A DNA stretch of 64,000 nucleotides, from NCBI GenBank assembly GCA_964588665.1, contig CAZPQQ010000005.1, positions 28,376 to 92,375 of the forward strand, read 5' to 3'. Position 1 is the first letter of the stretch; every line of letters begins with the position of its first letter. Shown in pieces: positions 19,651 to 26,687 of the stretch. Source of the DNA: UBA2160 sp964588665. GTDB lineage: Bacteria > Chloroflexota > Dehalococcoidia > Lucifugimonadales > UBA1123. Made by a program: the position numbers and the translations under genes. A model generated the notes under the pieces. The model searched no databases, was not told the DNA's origin, and worked only from the letters and a program-made list of their open reading frames with translations.

Positions 19651-20625
19651 GTGCGCAAACGGTCTGCAATCGTCACCCTATTCGTCTTCTTGGCCCTCGC
19701 GACAGTGGCTTGCGCCAGCGAGGTCGAAGAAGGGACCGCGACCCTGCCCGAAGGAATAGAGTCCGCCCTTTTGCCGAACGCAGAATTAGGCGGGTACATG
19801 TACTTCAACACCAACCGGACCGTCGAAGTCGCCACCGAGCGTTTCCTCACGTCCGACTTGGCTGATGTTCTGCGTGCCGGCGTGCCCGCGACGCTCAGAC
19901 TTAAGCGTGCCACAATTGCGGTTTCGTCGTCGCCCGAGGAGTTCGGCGGTACGCTCGAGTTCACGAGTGAAGCCGACACCGAGGTGGCGTGGGAGCTCTA
20001 TCAGTCCGCTGGCGCGCGCGACGAGTTCTGGGGGCTTCAGGATCAGTCTAAGGTCCATGTGGTTCGAGGCGACACGCCGTGGGGAGCGGCCGTCAGGAGC
20101 CAGCTTGAATCCGGACAACTTGTCCCGTTCAAAGACCACGATCCGATCGCCTGGAACCTGATCACCAACCTGCCGAAATCGGATTCCAGGCCACTAGCCG
20201 TCGGAGTCATGACGCTGGAAGACGAACTCATCCAAGCACTGGCCAGCCAGGGAGGCATCCGGCTGTTCGGTCTCAACACCGTGTTCAGCCTCATCAAAGT
20301 CGACAACGTCGCCTTCGGAGCATACGCCGACTCAGATCTGACGGTTCCGGCGTCCATCAGCGACGAGTTCTTTCAGGAGGCGGGAGTCGGAGTCGTATTC
20401 GTCAGCAAGTCGGGCTACCCGGGATTCCTCGTATCCTACCTATTGCGGTCGGTGGCCAACCGGATCGGCCTTGAGACCATCGAGATCGGCGACACGAACG
20501 CCCGCTATCGTCAACGCGACAACCTACACGTGGTGCTCAAAAACAGAGGCGCCCTTTTGTACGTGGCGGTCGCCGCCGGCCGGCCTTATGCCGAACGGCT
20601 GATTCTCGGCGTTCTGTCGGATTAA
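19651..20625 (+). CDS. Lipoprotein of unknown function
   Basis: 324 residues from GTG 19651. A signal sequence ends in LATVAC (lipobox Cys21). The mature part has no domain I recognise; it is a mixed alpha/beta sequence with regularly spaced hydrophobic strands (LRLKRATIAVSSSP, LHVVLKNRGALLYVAVAA). CGGGAG precedes the start. It follows uvrB by 43 bp on the same strand and could be co-transcribed, but a functional link is not evident. A separate promoter begins downstream at 20659. Confidence 0.7.
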   Translation: MRKRSAIVTLFVFLALATVACASEVEEGTATLPEGIESALLPNAELGGYMYFNTNRTVEVATERFLTSDLADVLRAGVPATLRLKRATIAVSSSPEEFGGTLEFTSEADTEVAWELYQSAGARDEFWGLQDQSKVHVVRGDTPWGAAVRSQLESGQLVPFKDHDPIAWNLITNLPKSDSRPLAVGVMTLEDELIQALASQGGIRLFGLNTVFSLIKVDNVAFGAYADSDLTVPASISDEFFQEAGVGVVFVSKSGYPGFLVSYLLRSVANRIGLETIEIGDTNARYRQRDNLHVVLKNRGALLYVAVAAGRPYAERLILGVLSD

Positions 20626-20658
20626 CCTTTTAATGCATATTTTGCTACGAAACTGTTT

Positions 20659-20687
20659 TTGACACCTGGTCCTTGCGCGGGTACAAT
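20659..20687 (+). promoter_or_regulatory. Strong promoter for the DUF59/Mrp pair
   Basis: Perfect TTGACA (20659-20664), 17-bp spacer, TACAAT (20682-20687). Start predicted near 20694, about 40 nt before the ATG. Confidence 0.8.
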
Positions 20688-20733
20688 TAGTTTGCTTTAG
20701 CCATTACTATCTCCGATACGGGAGGAAGCTTCG

Positions 20734-21045
20734 ATGACCACGGTTGCTGTGACGAAAGAGACAGTCTTTGACGCTCTGCAGGATGTTTACGATCCCGAGA
20801 TTCCGGTCAACATCGTCGATCTCGGGTTGATCTACGGTGTGGAAGTAGACAACGGCAACGTGGACGTGAAGATGACCCTCACTTTTGCGGGCTGCGGCCT
20901 GGGCCCCTACATCGCCCAACAAGCCGAATGGCGCATCGCGGAGATCGAGGGCGTCGTGGACGTCAACGTGGAGTTAACCTTCGACCCGCCTTGGACGCCC
21001 GATCTGATAACCGAGGACGGCAAGAAGCTTCTCGGTCTGGACTGA
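20734..21045 (+). CDS. MIP18/DUF59-family metal-sulfur cluster assembly protein
   Basis: 103 residues, a single DUF59 domain (PaaD/SufT/MIP18 type). The family hallmark is DPEIPVNIVDLGLIY with the acidic pair, then MTLTFAGCGLGPYI carrying the conserved Cys. Such proteins aid Fe-S cluster maturation. GGAGGAAGC before ATG 20734 is a good ribosome site. The next gene is an Mrp-type ATPase; in many bacteria the two domains are fused, so here they are probably partners made from one transcript. Confidence 0.9.
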   Translation: MTTVAVTKETVFDALQDVYDPEIPVNIVDLGLIYGVEVDNGNVDVKMTLTFAGCGLGPYIAQQAEWRIAEIEGVVDVNVELTFDPPWTPDLITEDGKKLLGLD

Positions 21046-21174
21046 CCCGCCCACTCGACCTACATTCCGACTCTCGCCGGAAGGGCTCGGCGCCCCGCTC
21101 CCGAAGCTGCTAGCATGGACCCGTGCCGGCCATCCGCCGGTGTCGCGTCGACGACGGCTGAAGGAGTGCCCACA

Positions 21175-22005
21175 ATGAACCCCCAGATGAACCCGCAACA
21201 ACAGGCGCAGGCCCGCGCTCGCATCGAATCGATGAAGCAGCAGTTCGAGCAGAAGCGCGCCATTTCCGACGCCCTCTCGTCGATCAAGCACAAGATCGGC
21301 GTCTACTCGGGCAAAGGCGGGGTCGGCAAGACCACCATCGCCGTCAACCTGGCCGTCTCCCTGGCCCTGGAGGGTGCCCGCGTCGGCATCTTGGACGTGG
21401 ACATCGACTGTCCCAACGTGGTCCGCGCCCTCAAGATCGCCGAACAGCCCGTGGTCGGGGAAGACCGGCAGATGATTCCACCGGAACGGTTTGGCGTCAA
21501 GGTCATGTCGATGGCCTTCTTCCAACAAGACGAAGAAGAGGCCATCATCTGGCGAGGACCGATGGTCCACAACGCCATCAACCAGTTCCTGCAGTCCACC
21601 GAATGGGGAGAACTCGACTACCTGGTCATCGACCTTCCGCCCGGCACGTCCGATGCCCCGCTGACGATCATGCAGGCTTTGGACCTAGACGGCTTCGTCG
21701 TCGTTGCGACGCCACAGGAGCTGGCGCAGATCGACGCCAAGCGCTCCATCAACATGATCCGCAAGCTGAACGTCAACGTCCTCGGCATCGTGGAGAACTT
21801 CTGCGGTGAGATCTTCGGCGAAGGCTCCGGTGAGGAGCTGGCGGAAAGCATGGGCCTCGAGTTCTTGGGCAGGCTCCGCATGAAGGCCGACTACCTCGAC
21901 ACCTCGAAGCCAACAGTCCTCAACAGCAACGCCGTGCTCGAAGAGTTCCGCCACATAGCAACCGGCGTCCGCTCGGGACTGGCCGAGGGGGTAGAGGCCG
22001 ACTAG
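21175..22005 (+). CDS. Mrp/NBP35-family P-loop ATPase (Fe-S carrier)
   Basis: 276 residues. Deviant Walker A SGKGGVGKTT (45-54), DVDIDCPN and LVIDLPPGTSD are Mrp/ApbC marks. It should bind and pass on Fe-S clusters as a dimer. The usual C-terminal CxxC that bridges the cluster is not evident: the matching stretch is VENFCGEIFGEG, with one Cys. ATG 21175 follows AAGGAGTGCCCACA; the longer ORF from 21115 lacks a good site. It lies 130 bp after the DUF59 gene, and a strong terminator follows. Confidence 0.92.
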   Translation: MNPQMNPQQQAQARARIESMKQQFEQKRAISDALSSIKHKIGVYSGKGGVGKTTIAVNLAVSLALEGARVGILDVDIDCPNVVRALKIAEQPVVGEDRQMIPPERFGVKVMSMAFFQQDEEEAIIWRGPMVHNAINQFLQSTEWGELDYLVIDLPPGTSDAPLTIMQALDLDGFVVVATPQELAQIDAKRSINMIRKLNVNVLGIVENFCGEIFGEGSGEELAESMGLEFLGRLRMKADYLDTSKPTVLNSNAVLEEFRHIATGVRSGLAEGVEAD

Positions 22006-22036
22006 CCCGTACTGCCGACACTCGATAACGAACGAA

Positions 22037-22071
22037 CAAAAGGGGCAGGTCATCACGACCTGCCCCTTTTG
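22037..22071 (+). terminator. Strong terminator after the mrp gene
   Basis: Perfect 15-bp inverted repeat (CAAAAGGGGCAGGTC and its complement) around ATCAC. The stem's A and T ends give CTTTTG, so it could work in either direction; only the plus-strand mrp transcript needs it. Confidence 0.9.
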
Positions 22072-22158
22072 TTGTCTGCGAAGCATTTGCGATCTGCGCT
22101 CGACCACGGCGTCGTCGATGCTGACGCACAGATACCGAAGTCAAAGAATCACGCTCAC

Positions 22159-22184
22159 GTAGGGGCGGGTTTCAAACCCGCCCG
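22159..22184 (+). repeat. REP-like palindrome, copy 1
   Basis: GTAGGGGCGGGTTTCAAACC followed by CGCCCG: arms GGGCGGGTTT/AAACCCGCCC, nearly perfect hairpin. Pairs in inverted orientation with the copy at 22272. Confidence 0.7.
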
Positions 22185-22271
22185 TGGATTTCGCCTACTG
22201 ACAACGTTGATAGCAGGCTTCACTGCACGGCATTATGTTCGATAGGCGCCGGAGTCGTCACAAACGACTGG

Positions 22272-22298
22272 CGGGAGGGTTTGAAACCCTCCCCTACG
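22272..22298 (-). repeat. REP-like palindrome, copy 2 (inverted)
   Basis: The minus strand reads GTAGGGGAGGGTTTCAAACC then CTCCCGC, differing from copy 1 by the paired C/A and G/T stem changes. The base-pair change is compensatory, keeping the hairpin. Confidence 0.7.
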
Positions 22299-22371
22299 AC
22301 AAGTCGCACTGCGACGGAACCTTTCGAAATCGAACCGGAAAGAGCGCCGCCGCTCGACCGCGACCTGCCGA

Positions 22372-22803
22372 TTAGCCCCGCTTGGGCAGAGACACCACCG
22401 CCGAGCCTGGCGTTGTGCGTGCGCCTTCGTGGTTCTCGAGCCAGATCTCGCACTCGACAAGGTTCTCGCCGTCTTCCTCGTATGTCTTCTTGACGACGCC
22501 CTTGACGAAGGCGGGGGTTCCGGGCACGTCCATGCCTCGATACTGGACGCTGAGCTTCTTGAGCGTTCCCTCTTCGCCGATCCAATTCGTCATGATTTGG
22601 CCCAGGAACGCGTTCTTCAGCGCGCCGTGCAGGATCACGTCGGGAAGGCCGTTGCTTTTGGCGAACTCGAGGTCGTAGTGGATCTGGTAGTAGTCGCCGG
22701 ACGCACCGGCGTACATCACGAGTTGTTGGGTCGTCGGATCCTTGCGGACCTCGGGAAGCTCCAATCCCTCTTTGACATCATCGAAATATACCTGGTCTGC
22801 CAT
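22372..22803 (-). CDS. MaoC-type (R)-hydratase/dehydratase subunit
   Basis: 143 residues, hot-dog fold. The hydratase-2 motif ASGDYYQIHYDLEFA supplies the catalytic Asp and His. ATG 22803 has GGAGGAA about six bases upstream. It follows the FAS1-like MaoC gene by 55 bp, the arrangement of heterodimeric dehydratases such as mycobacterial HadAB, so it is probably the catalytic subunit acting on a 3-hydroxyacyl (or related) CoA ester. The precise substrate is unknown. Confidence 0.88.
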   Translation of the reverse strand: MADQVYFDDVKEGLELPEVRKDPTTQQLVMYAGASGDYYQIHYDLEFAKSNGLPDVILHGALKNAFLGQIMTNWIGEEGTLKKLSVQYRGMDVPGTPAFVKGVVKKTYEEDGENLVECEIWLENHEGARTTPGSAVVSLPKRG

Positions 22804-22858
22804 TGTCGGTTCCTCCAAAGTGGTTCCGGGGTGAGTGATGGGTGAGGTTGCCTCAGCG

Positions 22859-23329
22859 TCACTCGCCCTCGGGCGGCTGGTAGCTGATTCCGGTGCTCCG
22901 CTGCAACGCGACCACCGTGTCGAACTGGTTGACGTACTTGGTCTCTCGCACCATGAAGAGCATGTTCCCGAGCCGCCCCGCTCGTTCGAATGCGTTTGCG
23001 AGGTAGGTGGTTACGGTTATCCGGTCGCCGGGTCGAACGGGCTCGAAATACTCCCATTCGCTGCCGCCGTCCAAGTTCGCCGGATACGGACTCTGCACGT
23101 CCACCTTCGACGGTCCGGACCTCAACGACCGGAAGAACGTGGGCGGAGCGATTATGCCGCCGTATCGCGACTTCCGAGCGGCCGCCTCGTCGTTGAACAG
23201 CGGATTGGTGTCGCCGATCGCCCGGGCGAATTTCTCGATCGCGCCCTGCTCGACGGCATTAGTGTAAGGTTCCGACTCGACGTTGATTGCGGCCCGCATC
23301 TCATCCGATATCGCCGATTCTTGGGTCAT
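22859..23329 (-). CDS. FAS1-like MaoC N-terminal domain protein, partner dehydratase subunit
   Basis: 156 residues. AIGDTNPLFNDEAAA is the FAS1-like dehydratase domain motif; the hydratase His is replaced by Phe, so this subunit likely binds substrate while the neighbour catalyses. YGGIIAPPTFF is typical of the family. ATG 23329 has TAGGAGAG 6-9 nt upstream; the ORF extension to 23422 lies across the promoter. First gene of the two-gene unit running leftward. Confidence 0.88.
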   Translation of the reverse strand: MTQESAISDEMRAAINVESEPYTNAVEQGAIEKFARAIGDTNPLFNDEAAARKSRYGGIIAPPTFFRSLRSGPSKVDVQSPYPANLDGGSEWEYFEPVRPGDRITVTTYLANAFERAGRLGNMLFMVRETKYVNQFDTVVALQRSTGISYQPPEGE

Positions 23330-23393
23330 GGTTACTCTCCTACTCGGGCATACGCAACGACGGTCGCCGCGGAGCCAATCTGAATCTGGGGCA

Positions 23394-23422
23394 AGTTTAC
23401 GGCGGCACACAATCCGTGTCAA
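23394..23422 (-). promoter_or_regulatory. Promoter for the MaoC pair
   Basis: Minus strand TTGACA (23417-23422), 17-bp spacer, TAAACT (23394-23399). The leader would be about 55 nt. The rest of the 23330-23656 gap, upstream of the DUF3179 gene, shows no further clear feature. Confidence 0.7.
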
Positions 23423-23656
23423 GAATCACTCCGAATGCAGCGCCGATCAGTCAGTGATAGCCTGAGTCTCAGCGTCGAGTACGGCTGAAGATGCGAGCAA
23501 CGGTCGACGGCGACGGCGTCTGGCCATTGGTCGAGGGGTGGCTGCCAGATGACGCCGGACATCACATCGATAACCTTTATGCGACTCCGACCGTTGTAGC
23601 GATTGAAACCCTCTGGTCATGGGCCCGCCGTCGGAGACAATTTGCGGACACCTCAC

Positions 23657-24949
23657 ATGAATAGGCCTGGACTCAAGCTCAGACGTCTCGGATGGCTCGG
23701 CGCCGCGTTGGCGATGTCGGTCGCCGTCGCGACAACCTGTGGCGCCGGCGCAGACGTGGACGCTCCGACGGCGGTTGTCGATGCAGCGCCACAGCCGCCT
23801 CCCGCATCTGAGTCCGCTGTGATTCCCGCCGTCCGACCCACGACCTCCGAACCCGCTCCGGCGCAGCGACCAGCGACGCCGACGCTCTCCGGTCAGGGAC
23901 GCAGATCTCCGTTCGTTCCCCTGGACAACCCTGAGTTTCTGGCTGTCGAGCAGGCGACCTACCTGGGCGACGAGAACCTGGTGTTGGGGTTGGACGTGGA
24001 CGGAGAGGCGCGGGCATACCCCGTCGGCATGGTTTACTATCACCACGTGGTCAATGACACGGTTGCAGGCCATCCTGTCCTTGTCACGTATTGAATCAAG
24101 TGCAGTTCGGGGGTCGGGTTCGACCCCGTGGTCCGAGGCAGCGCCCTCACCTTCGAGACGTTCGGCTTGAGCCAGGCTGTCATGTCCATGCGTGACCGCG
24201 AGACGGGCTCGATATGGACTCAACTCGACGGCAAATCGACCGACGGGGCTTTGCAGGGTGAGAGACTCAAGATGATGCCGATGCCTCAGATGACATGGGG
24301 CGACTGGAAGAGCTCTCACCCCGACACGCTTGTGCTCTCGCCCAACACACCTTTCAGCGACCGCTATCGCGCCGTTAACATCGGTACATTCAATCCCGGC
24401 GAAGCGATATACGGCGATAACAGGCTCGACGCGAACGCGCTGGTGGTCGGCGTCGAGGTGGGCGGTGAATTCAAAGGCTATCCGACAGCGGAATTGGCTT
24501 GGACCGGAGGCTTGGTCAACGACATCCTCGCGGGCCAGCCGATTCTCGTCGTCTACGATGATGCGTCACAGACGGGGCTGGCCTACTCCACCCTGGTCGA
24601 AGGCTCTCCCTTGGAATTCGACATCGCCGAGAACGGCAGTTTCTCCGTAACCGACCGCCAAACCGGCTCCACATGGGACGCTCAAGGACGAGCCACCGCC
24701 GGCGAACTCAGCGGACATGCGCTGGAGTTCGTCCCGTCCTTCATCTCCGAGTGGTACGGCTGGTCCGCGTACCATCCTGACACCGATCTGTACGCCGCGG
24801 AACGCGGACCAACACTCTGGCTCGATTCACAAAGGCTGGTCCGGCGAAGTAGAATGCTCGGTACACTGCACGGCAGGAGGCCACTGAACCGGGCATGTCA
24901 GCATTCACGGTCAAGCACTCAGACGACGCCGCTCGCGTGGGCGTGTTGA
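23657..24949 (+). CDS. DUF3179-family lipoprotein with in-frame TGA: candidate selenoprotein
   Basis: 430 codons if the TGA at 24092-24094 is read through. ATG 23657 begins a signal segment with a lipobox-like VATTC, then a Pro/Ala linker and two DUF3179-type repeats (YPVGMVYYHHVVNDTVAG...; YPTAELAWTGGLVNDILAG...). In the first repeat the family motif vtYCxLC reads VTY-TGA-IKCSSGVGFDP, so the stop occupies the first Cys of CxxC (residue 146). The frame continues without a break through MSMRDRETGSIWTQ to 24949. Read as Sec it makes UxxC, a classic redox site, and a hairpin follows. The last 50 residues, after YHPDTDLYA, look unlike the family and overlap the tgt start, so 3' decay or a pseudogene is possible. 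Family function is unknown. Confidence 0.6.
24092..24127 (+). promoter_or_regulatory. Candidate bacterial SECIS element with its TGA
   Basis: After TGA (24092-24094) and 15 nt comes a perfect 7-bp stem GGGGTCG/CGACCCC (24110-24116/24121-24127) with loop GGTT. The loop starts 22 nt after the TGA and opens with G, as in the E. coli fdhF element. It sits within conserved coding sequence, so some pairing may be chance. Confidence 0.5.
24826..24855 (+). promoter_or_regulatory. Probable tgt promoter inside the DUF3179 tail
   Basis: TTCACA (24826-24831), 18-bp spacer, TAGAAT (24850-24855), start about 24862. AGGAGG follows at about 24875, 14 nt before ATG 24895. Confidence 0.5.
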
Positions 24950-26061
24950 GCACGGCTCACGGAGATGTGGCCACGCCCGCGTTCATGCCCGTCGCGACTC
25001 AGGGATCGGTCAAGTCGCTCGACCCGGCCGATCTTCGGGCCATCGGCGCGCGCATCGTCCTCGGCAACACGTACCACCTGTATCTGCGTCCCGGAGTCGA
25101 TATCATCGAGCTGCACGGCGGGCTGCACCGCTTCATGGCGTGGGACGGACCGATCCTCACCGACAGCGGCGGCTTTCAGGGGTTCAGCCTGGAACACCTG
25201 AGGAAGATCGACGAGGACGGCATCCTGTTCAAATCCCACGTCGACGGAAGCCTGCACAAGCTGACGCCCGAGAGCGCCATCGAGCACCAGGAGAGGTTGG
25301 GCGCGGACGTCATCATGCCTCTCGACGTGTGCGTCGCGGCGGATTCGGACAAAGACGGGGTTGCGGCCGCCGTAGAGCAGACCAACCGGTGGGCGGAGCG
25401 CTGCAAAGAAGCCCACACTCGGAAAGACCAGCTCCTGTTCGGCATCGTCCAGGGCGGACTGTTCCCGGAGCTCAGACAGCGTTCAGCCGAATTCCTGACA
25501 TCGTTGGGCTTCCCAGGTTACTCTATCGGCGGGCTCAGCGTCGGTGAATCGAAAAAGGACATGTACGAGGGCGTCGCCGCCGCCGTCGAGCTGCTGCCTT
25601 CCGAAACGCCCCGATACCTGATGGGAGTGGGCTCGCCGGAAGACCTGGTCGAGTGCGTTGCCAGAGGCATCGACATGTTCGACTGCGTCCTGCCGACCCG
25701 CATCGCCCGCAATGGGGCGCTGTTCTCTCGCGACGGCCGAATCAACGTCGTCAGCGCTCCCCACAGGAGGCGGGACGAGCCGCTGGAAGAGGGGTGCGAC
25801 TGCTATACGTGCCAAACCTTCTCGGCGGCTTACGTGCACCACATGTTCAAGTCGGGGGAGTTGCTGGCCTTCAGACTGGCGACGATACACAACCTGAGGT
25901 TCGTGCTCAGGTTGATGGAGGAGATGCGCGAGGCTATCGCGAACGGCGTATTCGATGAGTATCGGACGGCTTTCCACGCGCGGTTCGTCCCGCCCGATCA
26001 GACGGCGAGGCACGAACAGAAAACGAAGTGGCTGCGGTCCCAAGGAAGACCGGGCGCCTAG
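24895..26061 (+). CDS. tgt: tRNA-guanine transglycosylase
   Basis: 388 residues. Exchanges G34 of GUN anticodon tRNAs for a queuosine precursor. DSGGFQGFSL carries the active-site Asp; the nucleophile region is GSPEDLVECVARGIDMFDCVLPTR; zinc is held by CDCYTCQTFSAAYVHH. Length is standard for the bacterial enzyme. The queuine-versus-preQ1 preference cannot be told. Its stop TAG overlaps the convergent sulfur-carrier stop by four bases (CTAG at 26058-26061). Confidence 0.97.
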   Translation: MSAFTVKHSDDAARVGVLSTAHGDVATPAFMPVATQGSVKSLDPADLRAIGARIVLGNTYHLYLRPGVDIIELHGGLHRFMAWDGPILTDSGGFQGFSLEHLRKIDEDGILFKSHVDGSLHKLTPESAIEHQERLGADVIMPLDVCVAADSDKDGVAAAVEQTNRWAERCKEAHTRKDQLLFGIVQGGLFPELRQRSAEFLTSLGFPGYSIGGLSVGESKKDMYEGVAAAVELLPSETPRYLMGVGSPEDLVECVARGIDMFDCVLPTRIARNGALFSRDGRINVVSAPHRRRDEPLEEGCDCYTCQTFSAAYVHHMFKSGELLAFRLATIHNLRFVLRLMEEMREAIANGVFDEYRTAFHARFVPPDQTARHEQKTKWLRSQGRPGA

Positions 26062-26333
26062 CCTCCGGCGACGGCGGGGACGATGCTGATCTCGTCGCCT
26101 TCTTTGACCGCGGAGTCGATTCCGTCCAAGAACCGCAGATCTTCGCCGTTGACGTAGATGTTCACAAAGTTTCGAAGCTGCCCCTGCTCGTCGCAGAGCC
26201 GCTCTTTGATCGCCGGGAACTGGCCGTCGAGCGAGTCGATGATCTCTTTGATCGTGGACCCTTCGACGTCGACTTTGTCCTGACCGTCCGTCACGCGGCG
26301 GAGAGGCGTGGGAATCCTCACCGTAATGCTCAT
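26058..26333 (-). CDS. MoaD/ThiS-family sulfur carrier protein
   Basis: 91 residues, ubiquitin-like beta-grasp: MSITVRIPTPLRRV start and an exact C-terminal Gly-Gly (IVPAVAGG), the site for activation as a thiocarboxylate. ATG 26333 has GGAGGATTCGGAT upstream. It precedes nothing of the Moco pathway; the same-strand neighbours are an NIL-domain protein and threonine synthase, which suggests delivery of sulfur to an amino acid (homocysteine) route rather than to molybdopterin. That is inference. Confidence 0.88.
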   Translation of the reverse strand: MSITVRIPTPLRRVTDGQDKVDVEGSTIKEIIDSLDGQFPAIKERLCDEQGQLRNFVNIYVNGEDLRFLDGIDSAVKEGDEISIVPAVAGG

Positions 26334-26412
26334 ATCCGAATCCTCCGCAGCATATGATTTCAAGCAGGAGTTGACCCTGCCGCCTATTTGATGTCCCGAT
26401 CCGTCGCCGGAT

Positions 26413-26655
26413 TCAGCCCTCGATCACGTCGCCGCTCACGGGGTCGATCCTGACGCCGGTCTCGGCGACCCAAGCGAGTCCGTTGGCGATCTCGTCTTCG
26501 GACCCTTCCAGTTCCAACACCACCCAGCCCATGTCTTCCCGCACGTCCGCCCTGCGAATGTTGGTCACGAGCTTGAACCGATGGCCGAGCTCGTAGATCA
26601 CCGGGTCGGTGATGTGGTCGGTCGGGAATGTGAATTTGACTCGTCTTTTGACCAT
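26413..26655 (-). CDS. NIL domain protein
   Basis: 80 residues, one ferredoxin-like NIL domain (MVKRRVKFTFPTDHITDPVIYELG... NIRRADVREDMGWVVLELEG). NIL domains occur on MetN and in small proteins linked to homocysteine synthesis in anaerobes. AAAGGA lies nine bases before ATG 26655. It sits between threonine synthase and the sulfur carrier, about 30 and 80 bp from each, likely one operon. Confidence 0.85.
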   Translation of the reverse strand: MVKRRVKFTFPTDHITDPVIYELGHRFKLVTNIRRADVREDMGWVVLELEGSEDEIANGLAWVAETGVRIDPVSGDVIEG

Positions 26656-26687
26656 GTCAAGCCGTCCTTTGCCGAGATGACGCGGGG

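Larger units (their letters stand above)
22072..22371. other. Intergenic stretch with two palindromic repeats
   Basis: 300 bp between the mrp terminator and the end of the convergent MaoC gene. It holds the REP-like pair at 22159-22184 and 22272-22298. No gene-like frame seen. Confidence 0.6.

Noticed and set aside
24105..24130. tRNA-like GGGTTCGACCCC
   Set aside because: It resembles a T arm, but no acceptor stem, D arm or anticodon arm can be fitted; it is better explained as coding sequence and hairpin within the DUF3179 gene.
23447..24319. 290-residue antisense ORF over the DUF3179 gene
   Set aside because: Arg-rich, no family likeness; the plus strand shows the DUF3179 homology, including across the TGA.
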